Assembly (NCBI GenBank): GCA_016715245.1 | Contig: JADKAS010000003.1 | Span: 186,001-250,000 of the forward strand | DNA length: 64,000 nt | Direction of reading: 5' to 3' | From: Saprospiraceae bacterium | Lineage (GTDB): Bacteria; Bacteroidota; Bacteroidia; Chitinophagales; Saprospiraceae | In this document: in pieces, positions 8,998 through 18,362 of the stretch | Position numbering within the stretch: the first letter of the stretch is position 1 | Layout of the letters: each line of letters starts with the position of its first letter | Program-made: the position numbers and the translations under genes | The notes under the pieces: generated by a model | Seen by the model: only the letters and a program-made list of their open reading frames with translations | Told to the model about the DNA's origin: nothing | The model's database searches: none

Positions 8998-9687
8998 ATG
9001 GCAAAGAACAAATTAAAAAAATTCAGTGAGATTAGGTCATTTGACTTTGTTTATGAAAATCCAGACCCTAAAAATCCTGGTTTGTTTCGTTATGAAACGG
9101 AACTTGTTGATTTAAAAGGTAAATGGGTTTCAGCACATTTTAAAAACAATAATCCGTTAATTCTGGAATTGGCTTGTGGCAGAGGTGAATATACAGTGGC
9201 ACTTGCTGAAGTATATCCTGAAAAAAATTTTATGGGCCTGGATGTAAAGGGAGCAAGGATTTGGAAAGGAGCCAATGATGTAAGTGATAAAAAACTTACA
9301 AATGCGGCTTTTCTTCGCACCAGGATAGAACAAATAAATTTGTTTTTCGGAACAGAGGAAGTGGACGAAATATGGATAACATTTCCTGACCCTTTTACCA
9401 GAGGCAGTAAAGAAAACAAAAGACTTACTTCAAAAGCATTTTTAAAAAGATATGTACATCTCCTGAAACCAGGAGGTATCATTAACCTTAAAACGGATGA
9501 CGAAGGATTATATCAATTTACACTTGAAACCTTGCTGGAATGGGAAAATGCAAAAATATTGTATCAAAATGACGATATTTACGCATCTGAATTAAAATTT
9601 AATGAACTTTCCTATAAAACTTATTATGAACGAGCTCATCTGGAAGTCGGTAAAACCATCAAATATGTACGATTTACCATTCATTAG
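8998..9687 (+). CDS. trmB: tRNA (guanine-N7-)-methyltransferase
   Basis: 229 residues. The SAM-binding region ILELACGRGEYTVALAE and the acidic residue after FMGLDVKGARIW are in the right place, and the family signature is WITFPDPFTRGSKENKRL, equivalent to the FPDPWxKxxHxKRR box of TrmB. The enzyme methylates G46 in the variable loop of tRNAs using S-adenosylmethionine. It is followed after only 3 bp by rlmN, so two RNA-methylation genes are probably cotranscribed. Confidence 0.92.
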   Translation: MAKNKLKKFSEIRSFDFVYENPDPKNPGLFRYETELVDLKGKWVSAHFKNNNPLILELACGRGEYTVALAEVYPEKNFMGLDVKGARIWKGANDVSDKKLTNAAFLRTRIEQINLFFGTEEVDEIWITFPDPFTRGSKENKRLTSKAFLKRYVHLLKPGGIINLKTDDEGLYQFTLETLLEWENAKILYQNDDIYASELKFNELSYKTYYERAHLEVGKTIKYVRFTIH

Positions 9688-9690
9688 TTT

Positions 9691-10770
9691 ATGGAAATAA
9701 TAGATAAACAAATCATAGATCTGCCGGCTACGGCAAAAGTTGACATTCGCAAACTTGATTTTTCTGAAATAGAAGAATGGATTGTCAACATGAAATTGCC
9801 GAAATTCAGAGCAAAACAGATTTATAGCTGGTTGTGGGAAAAATCAGCCACAAATTTTGATCTGATGACTAATTTATCATTTGAGCTCAGGGATGAATTG
9901 CAAAAACATTTTGAAATTCTTCCCATTCAAGTTGACAAATACCAGAAGAGTTCAGATGGTACCATCAAAACACGTTTTATCCTGCACGATGGAAACAAGA
10001 TTGAATCCGTATTGATACCTGTACCCGATGATAATCGTTATACGGTATGTGTATCAACCCAGGTAGGTTGCAGTTTGTCCTGTAAATTTTGCGCTACGGG
10101 ATTAATGAAGAGAGTGCGAAATCTGAGTGCTGCGGAAATAGTAGATCAGGTGGTTTTAGTCAATAAACAATGCCGCGAACATTTTGGACATCCATTGACA
10201 AACATAGTTTATATGGGAATGGGGGAGCCGCTTCTCAATTATCAAGCTACCCTAAAAAGTATAGAACACATTACTTCTCCTTCCGGTTTGGGAATGTCTC
10301 CCAAAAGAATTACGATTAGCACAGCAGGTATTTCGAAAATGATTAAAAAGCTTGCCGATGATGGTGTGAAGTGCAACCTTGCTTTGTCACTACATGCGGC
10401 AGATGATATGAAAAGAAATGAAATCATGCCTATCAATGAAAATAACAATCTGGAGGCATTGATGGAAGCTCTTCAGTATTTTTACAGGCACACAAAAAAC
10501 AGGATCAGCTTTGAATATGTAGCACTGCATGGCGTCAATTTAAGTATGTCGGATGCCAAAAATCTGGCCAAACATTGTCGTAAATTTCCTGTTAAAGTGA
10601 ATATCATAGAGTATAATACTGTCGAAGGCCTTCCTTTCGGAAGAGCTGCGATGGAAGAAACCGATGCTTTTGGTCTGGCTCTCAGGAATCTGGATGTGAC
10701 AGTTACCATAAGGAGGAGCAGAGGGAAAGATATTGATGCAGCCTGCGGGCAATTGGCCAATAAAGAATAA
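9691..10770 (+). CDS. rlmN: Dual-specificity 23S rRNA/tRNA adenine C2-methyltransferase
   Basis: 359 residues. The radical-SAM 4Fe-4S motif CxxxCxxC is in QVGCSLSCKFCATG; YMGMGEPLLNY and ITISTAGIS are the expected SAM-binding motifs; LALSLHAADD follows; and the C-terminal catalytic cysteine is in KDIDAACGQLA. RlmN methylates A2503 of 23S rRNA and A37 of some tRNAs. The N-terminal helical accessory domain (WIVNMKLPKFRAKQIYSWLW) is intact. The spacing of 3 bp from trmB and 12 bp to the next gene suggests an operon. Confidence 0.95.
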   Translation: MEIIDKQIIDLPATAKVDIRKLDFSEIEEWIVNMKLPKFRAKQIYSWLWEKSATNFDLMTNLSFELRDELQKHFEILPIQVDKYQKSSDGTIKTRFILHDGNKIESVLIPVPDDNRYTVCVSTQVGCSLSCKFCATGLMKRVRNLSAAEIVDQVVLVNKQCREHFGHPLTNIVYMGMGEPLLNYQATLKSIEHITSPSGLGMSPKRITISTAGISKMIKKLADDGVKCNLALSLHAADDMKRNEIMPINENNNLEALMEALQYFYRHTKNRISFEYVALHGVNLSMSDAKNLAKHCRKFPVKVNIIEYNTVEGLPFGRAAMEETDAFGLALRNLDVTVTIRRSRGKDIDAACGQLANKE

Positions 10771-10782
10771 AATTTATATACC

Positions 10783-11508
10783 ATGCCGACAAAGTGGTAC
10801 GAATCAGAAGTCATTTCGATTAAAACATTATCACCTCAGACTAAGGAATTTGTACTTAAAGTGTCTGAAGAAGAAATATTTTCTTTTCTTCCCGGACAAT
10901 TTGTTACCATGGATTTGCCTTTAGGTGAAAAAAGATACCAAAGATGGAGAAGTTATAGTATTGCCAATGCTCCGAATCAAAAAAATCTTCTTGAATTTTG
11001 TATTGTCAGATTTGAAGACGGTCTTGGAAGTTGTTACTTTCATGATGTGGTGAAAAAGGGTGACATCATTAAATGGAAGGGTCCTGATGGTGGTTTTGTA
11101 TTGCCTGAAAATAATACCGGACCTTTGATATTGATTTCTACCGGAACCGGAATTGCTCCTTTTCGGAGTATGCTTCAGGATTTATTTTCCAGGGATGCTT
11201 TTATTCCGCCAATACATCTCATTTTCGGTACCAGAAAAGAAGAAGATATTTTATACGGCGATGAATTGGAATATTATTCAAAAAGATATCCCGAATTTTC
11301 GTATAGTATAACATTATCCCGTGAAAAAAAACCGGGATTTATTCATGGATATGTTCATGAGGTTTATATGAACCCTGATTACAATATTCCTGATGATGCT
11401 TTGATTTATTTGTGCGGTTGGTCAAAAATGATTGACCAGGCGGTAGAATTGTTATTGCTGCGCAAAAAAGTGAGAAGAGATCAGATCAAATATGAATTGT
11501 ACGGGTAA
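10783..11508 (+). CDS. Ferredoxin-NADP reductase-like FAD/NAD(P)-binding oxidoreductase
   Basis: 241 residues, a compact two-domain flavoprotein. The FAD-binding barrel (about 1-100) carries WRSYSIANAP, the RxYS flavin-phosphate motif, and GSCYFHDVVKKGD. The nucleotide-binding domain has LISTGTGIAPFRSML, FGTRKEEDILYGDEL and LIYLCGWSKMIDQAVELL. There is no C-terminal 2Fe-2S domain, so it resembles FNR/flavodoxin reductase rather than a phenol-hydroxylase-type reductase. It transfers electrons between NAD(P)H and a carrier protein. It lies 12 bp after rlmN, possibly cotranscribed, though a functional link is not evident. Confidence 0.85.
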   Translation: MPTKWYESEVISIKTLSPQTKEFVLKVSEEEIFSFLPGQFVTMDLPLGEKRYQRWRSYSIANAPNQKNLLEFCIVRFEDGLGSCYFHDVVKKGDIIKWKGPDGGFVLPENNTGPLILISTGTGIAPFRSMLQDLFSRDAFIPPIHLIFGTRKEEDILYGDELEYYSKRYPEFSYSITLSREKKPGFIHGYVHEVYMNPDYNIPDDALIYLCGWSKMIDQAVELLLLRKKVRRDQIKYELYG

Positions 11509-11523
11509 TAAAATCGGTCATTC

Positions 11524-11574
11524 TTAAAATGTACCCATTTTAACGATAGAAATAAGAACTGAATTCTGCAGTTC
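11524..11574. terminator. Two hairpins in the gap between convergent genes
   Basis: TTAAAATG / CATTTTAA with loop TACC (11524-11543) is a perfect 8-bp stem; GAACTG / CAGTTC with a 7-nt loop follows (11556-11574). They sit between the plus-strand flavoprotein gene and the minus-strand NDH-2 gene, where a bidirectional terminator would be expected. Neither is followed by a strong T-run, so the call is tentative. Confidence 0.35.
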
Positions 11575-11615
11575 AAGTTGATCATTCAGCGCTTTTTCAC
11601 AATAAAAAACGAATT

Positions 11616-12935
11616 TTATTTCCAAGGAGAACCTTCTTTTTCCTGCCTTACCGGTTTTGGACGGATTAATAATCTCAAAGAAGGGTCGAGAGACAAATAA
11701 TTCCATGCCCAATTCATAAATACGTTAAGTTTGTTTTTTACGCCCACAATAGCCATCAGGTGTACAAAGAGCCAGACTAACCAGGCAATAAATCCCTGAA
11801 ATTTGATAAACGGAAGATCAACAACTGCCAGTTTTTTCCCGATGGTGGCCATGGAACCTTTGTCATGATACTTATACGGTTTCCAGGACTTTTTTTTGAG
11901 TTCTGATTTCAGGTTATTTGCCAAAACGGTTGCCTGTTGAATAGCCACCTGAGCGACCTGGGGATGACCGTTCGGGAACTCTTCAGTAGAGATGATTGCC
12001 AGATCACCGATAGCAAAAATATTGTCATAGCCTTCAACCTTATTGAATTCGTTCACTTTCCACCTGCCACTACGACCTATTATATTATCTCCAAGACCAG
12101 GAATAAAGTTGGCTTTAATACCTGCTGCCCAGAGCAATGTTGTGGATTGAAGTTTTGAACCATCAGCAAGCAAAATATTGATTCCGTCATAATCCTGTAC
12201 GGCGGTGTGTAGAAATACCTTTACACCGAGCTCTTCCAAAAATCTCAGGGCCATCTTTGATGCTTTGTCAGACATTCCATTTAAAAGTTTGTTTCCGGCC
12301 TCCAGCAGATACACATTCATTTGGCTGAAATCAAGGGTAGGATATTCTTTGGGCAAAACAAATCTTTTCATTTCTGCCAATGCACCAGCGAGTTCAACAC
12401 CTGTAGGACCGCCTCCGACTACAACGACCGACATTAATGCTTGCCTGGTATATTTATCACCTATATTGAGGGCTTCTTCATAATTAAAAATAATTTTATT
12501 TCTGATAAAGAGCGCTTCTGAGACTGACTTCATGGGTATGGCATTTTCCTGAATGTTTTTATTGCCAAAATAATTAGTATCACCCCCTACAGCCACAACG
12601 AGATAATCATAACTGAGTTTGCCGGCAAGAGTAGATATTTCATTTTGGTCAGGATGAATTTCCAATACAGTAGTCATTCGTACGTGAATATTTTTTTCAC
12701 TTTTGAATGCTTTCCGCAATGGAAAAGATATATCACCGGGTGCCAGGCCGGCAGTTGCCACCTGATAGAACAAGGGTTGAAACTGATGATAATTGTTTTT
12801 ATCAATTAAGACTACCTGATATCCTGTGTTTGCCAGTTTGAAAGTAAGCTTCATTCCGGCAAATCCTCCTCCAATGATGACGATTCGTTTACTTTTTGCT
12901 GCCGGAATATTTGGCATATATTGGAGCGTGTCCAT
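11616..12935 (-). CDS. ndh: Type II NADH dehydrogenase (NDH-2)
   Basis: 439 residues. The N-terminal FAD-binding Rossmann motif is RIVIIGGGFAGMKLTFKLA, followed by the NDH-2 hallmark NNYHQFQPLFYQVATAGL. The NADH-binding motif is VVVVGGGPTGVELAGALAE, and the second FAD contact is NIFAIGDLAII. A C-terminal amphipathic/hydrophobic part (FIAWLVWLFVHLMAIVGV) is the usual membrane-association region. The enzyme oxidises NADH and reduces the quinone pool without pumping protons. It stands alone, with 230 bp before the dapD stop codon. Confidence 0.92.
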   Translation of the reverse strand: MDTLQYMPNIPAAKSKRIVIIGGGFAGMKLTFKLANTGYQVVLIDKNNYHQFQPLFYQVATAGLAPGDISFPLRKAFKSEKNIHVRMTTVLEIHPDQNEISTLAGKLSYDYLVVAVGGDTNYFGNKNIQENAIPMKSVSEALFIRNKIIFNYEEALNIGDKYTRQALMSVVVVGGGPTGVELAGALAEMKRFVLPKEYPTLDFSQMNVYLLEAGNKLLNGMSDKASKMALRFLEELGVKVFLHTAVQDYDGINILLADGSKLQSTTLLWAAGIKANFIPGLGDNIIGRSGRWKVNEFNKVEGYDNIFAIGDLAIISTEEFPNGHPQVAQVAIQQATVLANNLKSELKKKSWKPYKYHDKGSMATIGKKLAVVDLPFIKFQGFIAWLVWLFVHLMAIVGVKNKLNVFMNWAWNYLSLDPSLRLLIRPKPVRQEKEGSPWK

Positions 12936-13164
12936 GATGGGTTAGTTTGTACCGTTTGTATACAATGATAAAGTATCATCTGTTGTATATCAAACAATCT
13001 TTAACAAACCTTTATGTTTTGAGTTTTATTACCAACCATCAAGGTTTATAGTCCTTGATGACATAAAAATTCCTGATGTAAAAGTGTTTTATTCTCCAAA
13101 AACTTGTTTCACCATCAATAAAGAAAAATTCTGCTTTTTTAAGCTGAACAAACCAAATTATCTA

Positions 13165-13980
13165 TCAGACCGCTACATGATAATCCCTCAATGCCTCATT
13201 AAGAGAAACTTTTGTGTCTGTTGAAGCTTTTCTTTTTCCGATAATAAGCGCACAATTTACCTGGTAGGAACCAGCCGGAAACTCTTTGGTGTAACTTCCC
13301 GGAATGACAACTGATCTTTCCGGAATTTCTCCCTGATAATAAACAGGTGTTTCGCCCGTCACGTCAATGATTTTTGTAGATTGGGTCAGGACAACATTGG
13401 CACCGAGCACAGCTTCCTTCCTGACCCTGACACCTTCGACTACAATGCACCTTGAACCAATAAAACAATTGTCCTCAATGATGGTGGGACTGGCCTGAGG
13501 TGGTTCGAGAACACCTCCTATACCCACGCCACCTGAAAGATGAACATGTTTGCCTATCTGAGCACAACTGCCTACTGTCGCCCAGGTGTCTACCATGGTT
13601 CCTTCACCGACATAAGCTCCAATATTTACATAGGAAGGCATGAGAATGGCACCTTTTTCAATAAAACTTCCATATCTTGCAATGGCATGAGGAACTACCC
13701 TGACACCTAAGGCTGCATAATTCTTTTTCAGAGGAATTTTATCGTAAAACTCCAAAGGACCGATTTCAAAAGTTTCCATCTTTTGAATACCAAAATATAA
13801 TAACACCGCTTTTTTAATCCATTCAAAAACCCTCCAGGTATCTCCCTCCCAAACAGCAACTCTGACTACACCTTTATCCAGCCATTCAAGTGTTTCGAGC
13901 ACAGCTTCACGATGGATTTCAGAATTTGACAAAGATCTGTCATCCCAGAATTCAAGAATTAGTTTTTTTGTATCTTCCAT
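13165..13980 (-). CDS. dapD: 2,3,4,5-tetrahydropyridine-2,6-dicarboxylate N-succinyltransferase
   Basis: 271 residues, the normal DapD length. An N-terminal helical region is followed by VRVVPHAIARYGSFIEKGAI and a left-handed beta helix of hexapeptide repeats, including MPSYVNIGAYVGEGTMVDTW and the conserved GGVGIGGVLEPPQA. It catalyses the succinylation step of lysine/diaminopimelate synthesis, using succinyl-CoA. DAP is needed both for lysine and for peptidoglycan crosslinks. A membrane-protein gene ends 12 bp upstream on the same strand, so the two may share a transcript. Confidence 0.95.
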   Translation of the reverse strand: MEDTKKLILEFWDDRSLSNSEIHREAVLETLEWLDKGVVRVAVWEGDTWRVFEWIKKAVLLYFGIQKMETFEIGPLEFYDKIPLKKNYAALGVRVVPHAIARYGSFIEKGAILMPSYVNIGAYVGEGTMVDTWATVGSCAQIGKHVHLSGGVGIGGVLEPPQASPTIIEDNCFIGSRCIVVEGVRVRKEAVLGANVVLTQSTKIIDVTGETPVYYQGEIPERSVVIPGSYTKEFPAGSYQVNCALIIGKRKASTDTKVSLNEALRDYHVAV

Positions 13981-13992
13981 ATTGATTTTAAT

Positions 13993-14679
13993 TTAATAAT
14001 AAATTTGAAGTGCGACCAATTGACTGCATATTCCGACAAGATAACCGCCATAAATTTCCTCATTATGATGGGCTTTTGTCAAAAGTCTGACTGTTCCGAT
14101 CAATCCGGCTAAAAGTAAAACTGAAAAAAGTATCAATTCATTTGAAATGCTGAAGCCGGTGTCAAGTAATGGCAAAACAATATCAATGGTGGAAAAAGGG
14201 TAAATACTGTACAAAAAAAACATGGAAGTTGTCAACCCTCCGACTCCAATACAATGTAATGATATTTTGGAAAAACTATTGAGAAACAATCCCAAAAAAA
14301 CAGCAATGACGGAACCGAGAACAAAAGAGGACATCATATCCGGAATGAGGGTGTTTTGTCTGATATTCACATACAGCCATAAATAAAAAACGGCTATAAG
14401 AATAAGTGGTCCGATTCTTTCTTTTTTAGTTTTTAAATCGAATGAATTAACAAGACCCTGCATTTTCATAAGCGCGATTCCGAAAAGGGGAAACATAACA
14501 GACAGGGCTAAAAACGATAAAATGATAAATGTCTTTTGCCTGGGGTCCGGGGTTATAAAATATTCAGGAAGTGACATACGGAGGTACGTCAGCATATAAA
14601 ACACCATAAAAATCGGATGAAATAGAAACGATACCAATCTTGAAATATAGTGGACCAAAATGTTTAAATTAAAGTACAA
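13993..14679 (-). CDS. Polytopic membrane protein, remotely PAP2-like
   Basis: About 228 residues with roughly six hydrophobic segments. Three short motifs are spaced like those of PAP2 phosphatases: KKERIGP, SKISLHCIGVGG and TKAHHNEEIYGGYLVG. However, the canonical PSGH and SRxxxxxHxxxD signatures are not intact, so activity is doubtful and family membership is inference. No ATG is present near the N-terminus; TTG at 14679 is the likely start. It lies 12 bp upstream of dapD on the same strand. Confidence 0.65.
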   Translation of the reverse strand: MYFNLNILVHYISRLVSFLFHPIFMVFYMLTYLRMSLPEYFITPDPRQKTFIILSFLALSVMFPLFGIALMKMQGLVNSFDLKTKKERIGPLILIAVFYLWLYVNIRQNTLIPDMMSSFVLGSVIAVFLGLFLNSFSKISLHCIGVGGLTTSMFFLYSIYPFSTIDIVLPLLDTGFSISNELILFSVLLLAGLIGTVRLLTKAHHNEEIYGGYLVGICSQLVALQIYY

Positions 14680-14779
14680 AATTGATAAAATATATTGGTT
14701 GAATCACCATGATGATAAAATTTTCTTTGAAATTGAGTAATAAATCGCTGAATTGACAAAAAATATATAATTCTTTAAG

Positions 14780-14808
14780 TTGACAATCGGGATTTATTTG
14801 TATATTTG
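14780..14808 (+). promoter_or_regulatory. Distal promoter candidate (TTG-N18-TATATTTG)
   Basis: TTG at 14780-14782, an 18-bp spacer, then TATATTTG at 14801-14808. This is close to the Bacteroidota -33 TTTG / 19-21 bp / -7 TAnnTTTG arrangement. It points toward the surface-protein gene, whose ATG is about 300 bp away. Confidence 0.5.
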
Positions 14809-15062
14809 TAAACTGAAAAGCAAAAGTTATCTATTGTCCCCTTGATTTTTACGTTTGGCTCAATTATTGAGTAACAATCAGTGGTTGAAAGAATTTGATT
14901 ATAGGTTTTAGTTTTAAAAAACTATGTAAGTATTTGAAAAAATACATTATAATCAATTCCAATGCTCTTTATAAAAATTTATTACGAATACGAAATACTT
15001 TTGATTTTCGTTTAAAAATATAGAATATTGTTTTAATTTTCGTTAATTTGACATATATTCTT

Positions 15063-15070
15063 TAATTTTG
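15063..15070 (+). promoter_or_regulatory. Proximal -7 element TAATTTTG
   Basis: TAATTTTG matches TAnnTTTG and lies 33 bp before the ATG at 15104. No TTTG stands at the ideal distance (the nearest is 12 bp upstream), so strength is uncertain. Confidence 0.45.
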
Positions 15071-15103
15071 CGCTTTATTTACATAAACTAAATAATTCTT
15101 CTT

Positions 15104-18100
15104 ATGAGGAAATTTATATTTGCATTATTGGTATCTCTGATCGTTTTAATTCAGAATAATCAGGCTCAGATAGTTGTTAAAATTGCCAATGTTGAAGTGG
15201 CTCCCGGTACACCCACTGCTACTGTTGATTTTACAGTAGATGGATTCACAAATCTTGTGGGAGCACAATTTTCTATCAATTACGACTCATTGGTTCTCAG
15301 TGTAAATTCTGTTTCTAATTTAAATACAACGCTCAACCTAAGTCCGGTTCCAGGTAATAATTTTAATTTTCCCGGTACAGGGACCACAAAAAAGGGACAG
15401 CTTACTTTTTCCTGGAGTGATGGAAATCTTGCAGCAAAAACCCTTCCTAACGGAACCAGAATGTTTTCAGTTGTCTTTAATGTTTTGGGAGGAGTTGGTA
15501 CCAGATCTGATGTGTCCATGACGAGCACACCATTGACCATCGAATTTATTAATGCCAATTTTACTGTAAATCCGAATGTTACTTCAGTAAAAGGATCAGT
15601 AAAAGTAATGGGAACCAACCCCAATCCTACAGATCCATGTCCTGATGTCCCTTGTCAGAATCCCGGCAACCTGTCTTTTGCAGGAGATACTATTAAAGCC
15701 AAAACGGGATCAAATGTCAAAGTGCCTTTCAGAGTTAAAAATTTCAAAAATATTGAAGGTGGTCAGGGTACATTTTCGTGGGATACCTTGCAGCTGAAAT
15801 TTGTAAGTGTAAATTCTACATTGTTAACCGGATCAGGATTAAGTATCCAATTTCCAAATGCGATTCCCAATGGGCAAATCCGTTACAGTTATTTTAACAC
15901 AGGAAGTATTCCTTTGACAGCACCTGACAATTCCGTTGTTTTTGAAATCACTTTTCAAGTATTGTCTGCTTGTGTTGATACAGCAAGAGTATGTATGGGT
16001 AAATTGCCGGTTCCGGAAATGGACTGGGCAGTAGACATGGGGGGTACCATCGTTTCTGTACCATTTTGTGTAAAAGCGGGCACCGTATTAATAACCTGTG
16101 ATGATCCTCCACCACCTGTTAAGTTAAAACTGAATACTGCCATGGGGAATAAAGGTTCAACCGTTTGTCTGGATGTAAGAGTTGATGATTTCGAAAACAT
16201 CCGGAATATGCAGTTTTCGTTTACATGGAATCCTGCAGTATTGAAATATGTATCCACGGGCATGTATGATTTAAAAGGTTTGAGTCAGGCTTCATTTTCA
16301 AATAACAATCAAACAAGTGTAAATCTTTCCTGGAACACAGGTGATAATTCCGTGGTTTCTGTTCCAGATAATCATAAAATATTTCAGATTTGTTTTGAGC
16401 TGATAGGAGACTGTGATACAAAATCAGCCGTTCAGATAGTAGGTACACCCTTGGCAATAGAAGTGGTGGGAATATCCGGTAGCAATAATGATTTTGAATT
16501 TGACACGGAGATTACCAATGGTGAGATTTCAATTAAATGTCCTACGACAGGAACTTGTACCATTAATAGTGTTACTAATGTTTCCTGTTTTGGTGGAAAT
16601 AACGGAGCAGTAAGTGCAACGGTAACACCAGCATCGGGATCAACCAATTGTATGTGTGTGTGGAAAAACAGTCAGGGGGTTATCATAAAATCTTCTGCCA
16701 ATTTAAGTGATTGTAATCTTGCCAACGTGGCATCCGGTTCATATACTCTTGAATTGATTTGTAATAGTCAATCACAGTGTACTTCACAAGCCAATGTTGG
16801 TCAGGCAGACAGAATCAATATACCTGCAACGGGCGTTACCAATGTAAGTTGTAGCGGTAAAGGCGCAATTAATGTCACCGGAATTACCGGGGGGACTCAA
16901 CCTTTCAATGTATATACCTGGGATCCTAATGTCGGAAATACTTCCAATCTTACCAACCTTGATGCCGGAACTTACAGATTGACAGTCACGGATATCAGAG
17001 GTTGTACAGGAACGCAAACGTATGTTATCACTGACACCAGAACTGAAATGACGGCAACAGCCACTCATACGGACGTTTCCTGTTTCGGAGGAAATAACGG
17101 AACCATAACAGTTTCGCCAAGTGGTGGTTGTCCACCCTATAATATTACAGGGGCTGTAATGAATCTTTCAGCAGGAAATTATACTGTCACCATCACCGAT
17201 TCAACCACGCCGGCAAATGTTGCTACAGTTTCCGTCACTATCAGCCAGCCTTCCGCTGTAACAGTTAGTTCTACAATAGTTGATGCCAACGAAGGACAAA
17301 ACAACGGTTCAATAACACTTATACCTAGGGAAGGAACAGGCCCATACAACATAACATGGCAGAGCACAGCAACTCAAATTGCTCCCAATACAAACCCAGC
17401 TACCAATCTTAGTCCTGGAACATATAATGTCACGGTATCAGATGCTAATAACTGTACTTTGGTGGTTTCCAACCTTGTAGTTAAAGAAATATCAGGTCCG
17501 GCTGTTAAACCTGTTCTTCAAACGGTAGGCGTCACTTCAAACTACAATGGTTTCGGAGTTGATTGTAACGGAAATTGTACCGGTGTTATATCTGGTACGC
17601 TTGCAGGAGGAACACTTCCTGTAAAACTGATTATTAAAAGAGGAACATTGGTGGTGGAGGAAATAAACCTGACGGCAAATGGAAATTTTGTTTTTGATGC
17701 TTTGTGTGCAGGATCGTATACTGTTGATGCCGTTAATGTGGCAGGAACCACTACAGTTGCCAATATTGTGATGACAACACCAACACGACTCATTGCCGGG
17801 ACACCGACGATAGAGTGTACAGAACCCGGTTTAGAAACCGGTAGTATAACAATAGATGTAAACAACAGCGGAACAGCACCTTACACATATAATTGGTCAA
17901 CAGGATTAAGCACAACTAATGTTCATGAAGACTTAGGAACAGGAATATATGGAGTTACAGTGACTGACGCCAACAATTGCAAAATCACCTTGAATAATCT
18001 TGATATTTTGGATTGTGGTACACAACCTGGTCCTTGCGGAGTAGGTACTTTGGTTTTAACCCCTGATGGAAACGGACAAAACGACTTCTTCATAATTACA

Positions 18101-18307
18101 TGTTCTGAAGATTTGTTGGGAACTCTGGCTATCTATGACAGATGGGGCAGACTGGTATATAATAAAACCGGTTATGACAATTCATTTATTGGAGAGGATA
18201 ATAACGGAAATTTGCTGAACGAAGGCGGGTATATCTGGATTTATGAAGTGAATTACGGTAATGGTAATAAAGAAGTTTTTAACGGTACCCTTACTATTCT
18301 CCGATAA
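15104..18307 (+). CDS. Large secreted protein: cohesin-like domains, SprB repeats, type B T9SS C-terminal domain
   Basis: 1067 residues. Signal peptide (FIFALLVSLIVLIQNNQAQ), then three related modules (about 22-165, 187-330, 340-480) with the pattern of cohesin-like folds, such as GAQFSINYDSLVLSV and MQFSFTWNPAVLKYVS. From about residue 487 there are SprB-type repeats beginning TNVSCFGGNNGAVSA and TDVSCFGGNNGTITV. The last 95 residues are a CHU_C / gliding-motility-associated domain, with LTPDGNGQNDFFII and YDRWGRLVYNKTGYDN, the type B signal for T9SS export. The protein should be displayed or released at the cell surface, probably for adhesion. The PorP/SprF gene 22 bp downstream fits the SprB/SprF pairing known from flavobacteria. 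Confidence 0.88.
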   Translation: MRKFIFALLVSLIVLIQNNQAQIVVKIANVEVAPGTPTATVDFTVDGFTNLVGAQFSINYDSLVLSVNSVSNLNTTLNLSPVPGNNFNFPGTGTTKKGQLTFSWSDGNLAAKTLPNGTRMFSVVFNVLGGVGTRSDVSMTSTPLTIEFINANFTVNPNVTSVKGSVKVMGTNPNPTDPCPDVPCQNPGNLSFAGDTIKAKTGSNVKVPFRVKNFKNIEGGQGTFSWDTLQLKFVSVNSTLLTGSGLSIQFPNAIPNGQIRYSYFNTGSIPLTAPDNSVVFEITFQVLSACVDTARVCMGKLPVPEMDWAVDMGGTIVSVPFCVKAGTVLITCDDPPPPVKLKLNTAMGNKGSTVCLDVRVDDFENIRNMQFSFTWNPAVLKYVSTGMYDLKGLSQASFSNNNQTSVNLSWNTGDNSVVSVPDNHKIFQICFELIGDCDTKSAVQIVGTPLAIEVVGISGSNNDFEFDTEITNGEISIKCPTTGTCTINSVTNVSCFGGNNGAVSATVTPASGSTNCMCVWKNSQGVIIKSSANLSDCNLANVASGSYTLELICNSQSQCTSQANVGQADRINIPATGVTNVSCSGKGAINVTGITGGTQPFNVYTWDPNVGNTSNLTNLDAGTYRLTVTDIRGCTGTQTYVITDTRTEMTATATHTDVSCFGGNNGTITVSPSGGCPPYNITGAVMNLSAGNYTVTITDSTTPANVATVSVTISQPSAVTVSSTIVDANEGQNNGSITLIPREGTGPYNITWQSTATQIAPNTNPATNLSPGTYNVTVSDANNCTLVVSNLVVKEISGPAVKPVLQTVGVTSNYNGFGVDCNGNCTGVISGTLAGGTLPVKLIIKRGTLVVEEINLTANGNFVFDALCAGSYTVDAVNVAGTTTVANIVMTTPTRLIAGTPTIECTEPGLETGSITIDVNNSGTAPYTYNWSTGLSTTNVHEDLGTGIYGVTVTDANNCKITLNNLDILDCGTQPGPCGVGTLVLTPDGNGQNDFFIITCSEDLLGTLAIYDRWGRLVYNKTGYDNSFIGEDNNGNLLNEGGYIWIYEVNYGNGNKEVFNGTLTILR

Positions 18308-18362
18308 TCAAACCTAAAAAAAAGCAGTAATGGACATTTTGAAGAATAAAAGTAAAATAGAG

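Larger units (their letters stand above)
14680..15103. other. Intergenic region, 424 bp, with two promoter-like sites
   Basis: Very AT-rich divergent region between the membrane-protein gene (minus) and the cohesin/SprB surface-protein gene (plus). It contains TTGACA (14780-14785) 15 bp before TATATTTG (14801-14808), and a second -7-like TAATTTTG at 15063-15070. No open frame or RNA gene is recognised. If the first site is used, the transcript has an untranslated leader of nearly 300 nt. Confidence 0.5.

Noticed and set aside
13993..14679. Bona fide PAP2 phosphatase
   Set aside because: Only loosely spaced K/R, H and H residues recall the PAP2 motifs; the PSGH and SRxxxxxHxxxD signatures are missing.
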